A stretch of DNA of 5,770 bases from an uncultured Eubacterium sp. (lineage in GTDB: Bacteria; Bacillota; Clostridia; Lachnospirales; Lachnospiraceae). A program made the translations under genes and the position numbers. Below the pieces are notes generated by a model. That model saw only the letters and a program-made list of their open reading frames with translations, made no database searches and was not told where the DNA came from. Shown here piece by piece: positions 5,719-5,770 of this stretch. The stretch covers positions 1-5,770 of the forward strand of contig URYE01000107.1 in assembly GCA_900551945.1 (NCBI GenBank), in the 5' to 3' direction. The stretch's first letter is position 1. Each line of letters begins with the position of its first letter.

Positions 5719-5770
5719 ACCACCAGCTCAGCTGGTGGTTTGCTCTGCGGCTATAAGCCTGTGGTACTAG
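5719..5770 (+). mobile_element. Possible IS200/IS605-type element end (cut by window edge)
   Basis: ACCACCAGCT (5719-5728) and AGCTGGTGGT (5730-5739) form a perfect 10-base palindrome around one base, in practice an 8-bp stem with a five-base loop. It is followed by TTTGCTCTGC and a small second hairpin, GGCT-ATA-AGCC (5749-5759). GC content rises sharply relative to the flank. A strong subterminal hairpin followed by a short structured stretch is what I associate with IS200/IS605 ends, where TnpA recognises a hairpin, or with the structured RNAs linked to TnpB/IscB elements. No transposase gene is in the window. The alternative is a terminator of an upstream gene. The plus strand lacks a proper T-run, and on the minus strand a five-T run comes only a few bases after the stem. 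Confidence 0.38.

Overview
The window is AT-rich with strong purine-rich Shine-Dalgarno sites, short intercistronic gaps and protein families typical of low-GC Firmicutes. A gut-type Clostridia (Lachnospiraceae-like) host is my best guess, inferred from style only; no marker gene is present. All four genes I can support lie on the minus strand, so biological order runs from right to left.

Right edge (about 5719-5770): a near-perfect palindrome followed by a small second hairpin resembles the subterminal structure of an IS200/IS605-type element or its associated structured RNA. It is cut by the window edge. Next comes a leader of about 165 bases (5552-5718) with two candidate promoters and a conspicuous 39-base imperfect inverted repeat (5601-5639), which is either an operator or a 5'-UTR hairpin.

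Centre (1807-5551): a compact three-gene operon. It encodes a MacB/LolD/BceA-type ABC ATPase (233 aa from the chosen start), a large FtsX-like permease (820 aa, about 8 membrane segments, internally duplicated) and a small FMN-dependent nitroreductase-family protein (179 aa from the chosen start). Gaps are 15 and 25 bases. ATPase and permease should form one transporter, of the class that moves lipids, peptides or drugs out of the membrane or works mechanically across it. The nitroreductase is co-transcribed, but its link to the transporter is unknown. The operon ends at a 19-bp stem terminator (1704-1748) that is perfect only in the minus-strand RNA.

Spacer 1346-1703: contains a 13-bp exact direct repeat with a degenerate third copy and a TG-starting tip, possibly a decayed IS21-like insertion-sequence end. 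It also holds a near-consensus promoter (11 of 12 bases) driving the next gene.

Left (1-1345): a 448-codon open reading frame that starts at 1345 and runs off the left edge. It reads as a TM1812/Csx1/Csm6-like CARF-domain protein, that is, a cyclic-oligoadenylate-sensing effector of type III CRISPR systems, with the expected C-terminal HEPN RNase domain outside the window. It is much more AT-rich than the ABC operon, has its own promoter and lies beside possible mobile-element debris, which fits an accessory defence module. No CRISPR array or other cas gene is visible here. This is the most interesting item in the window.
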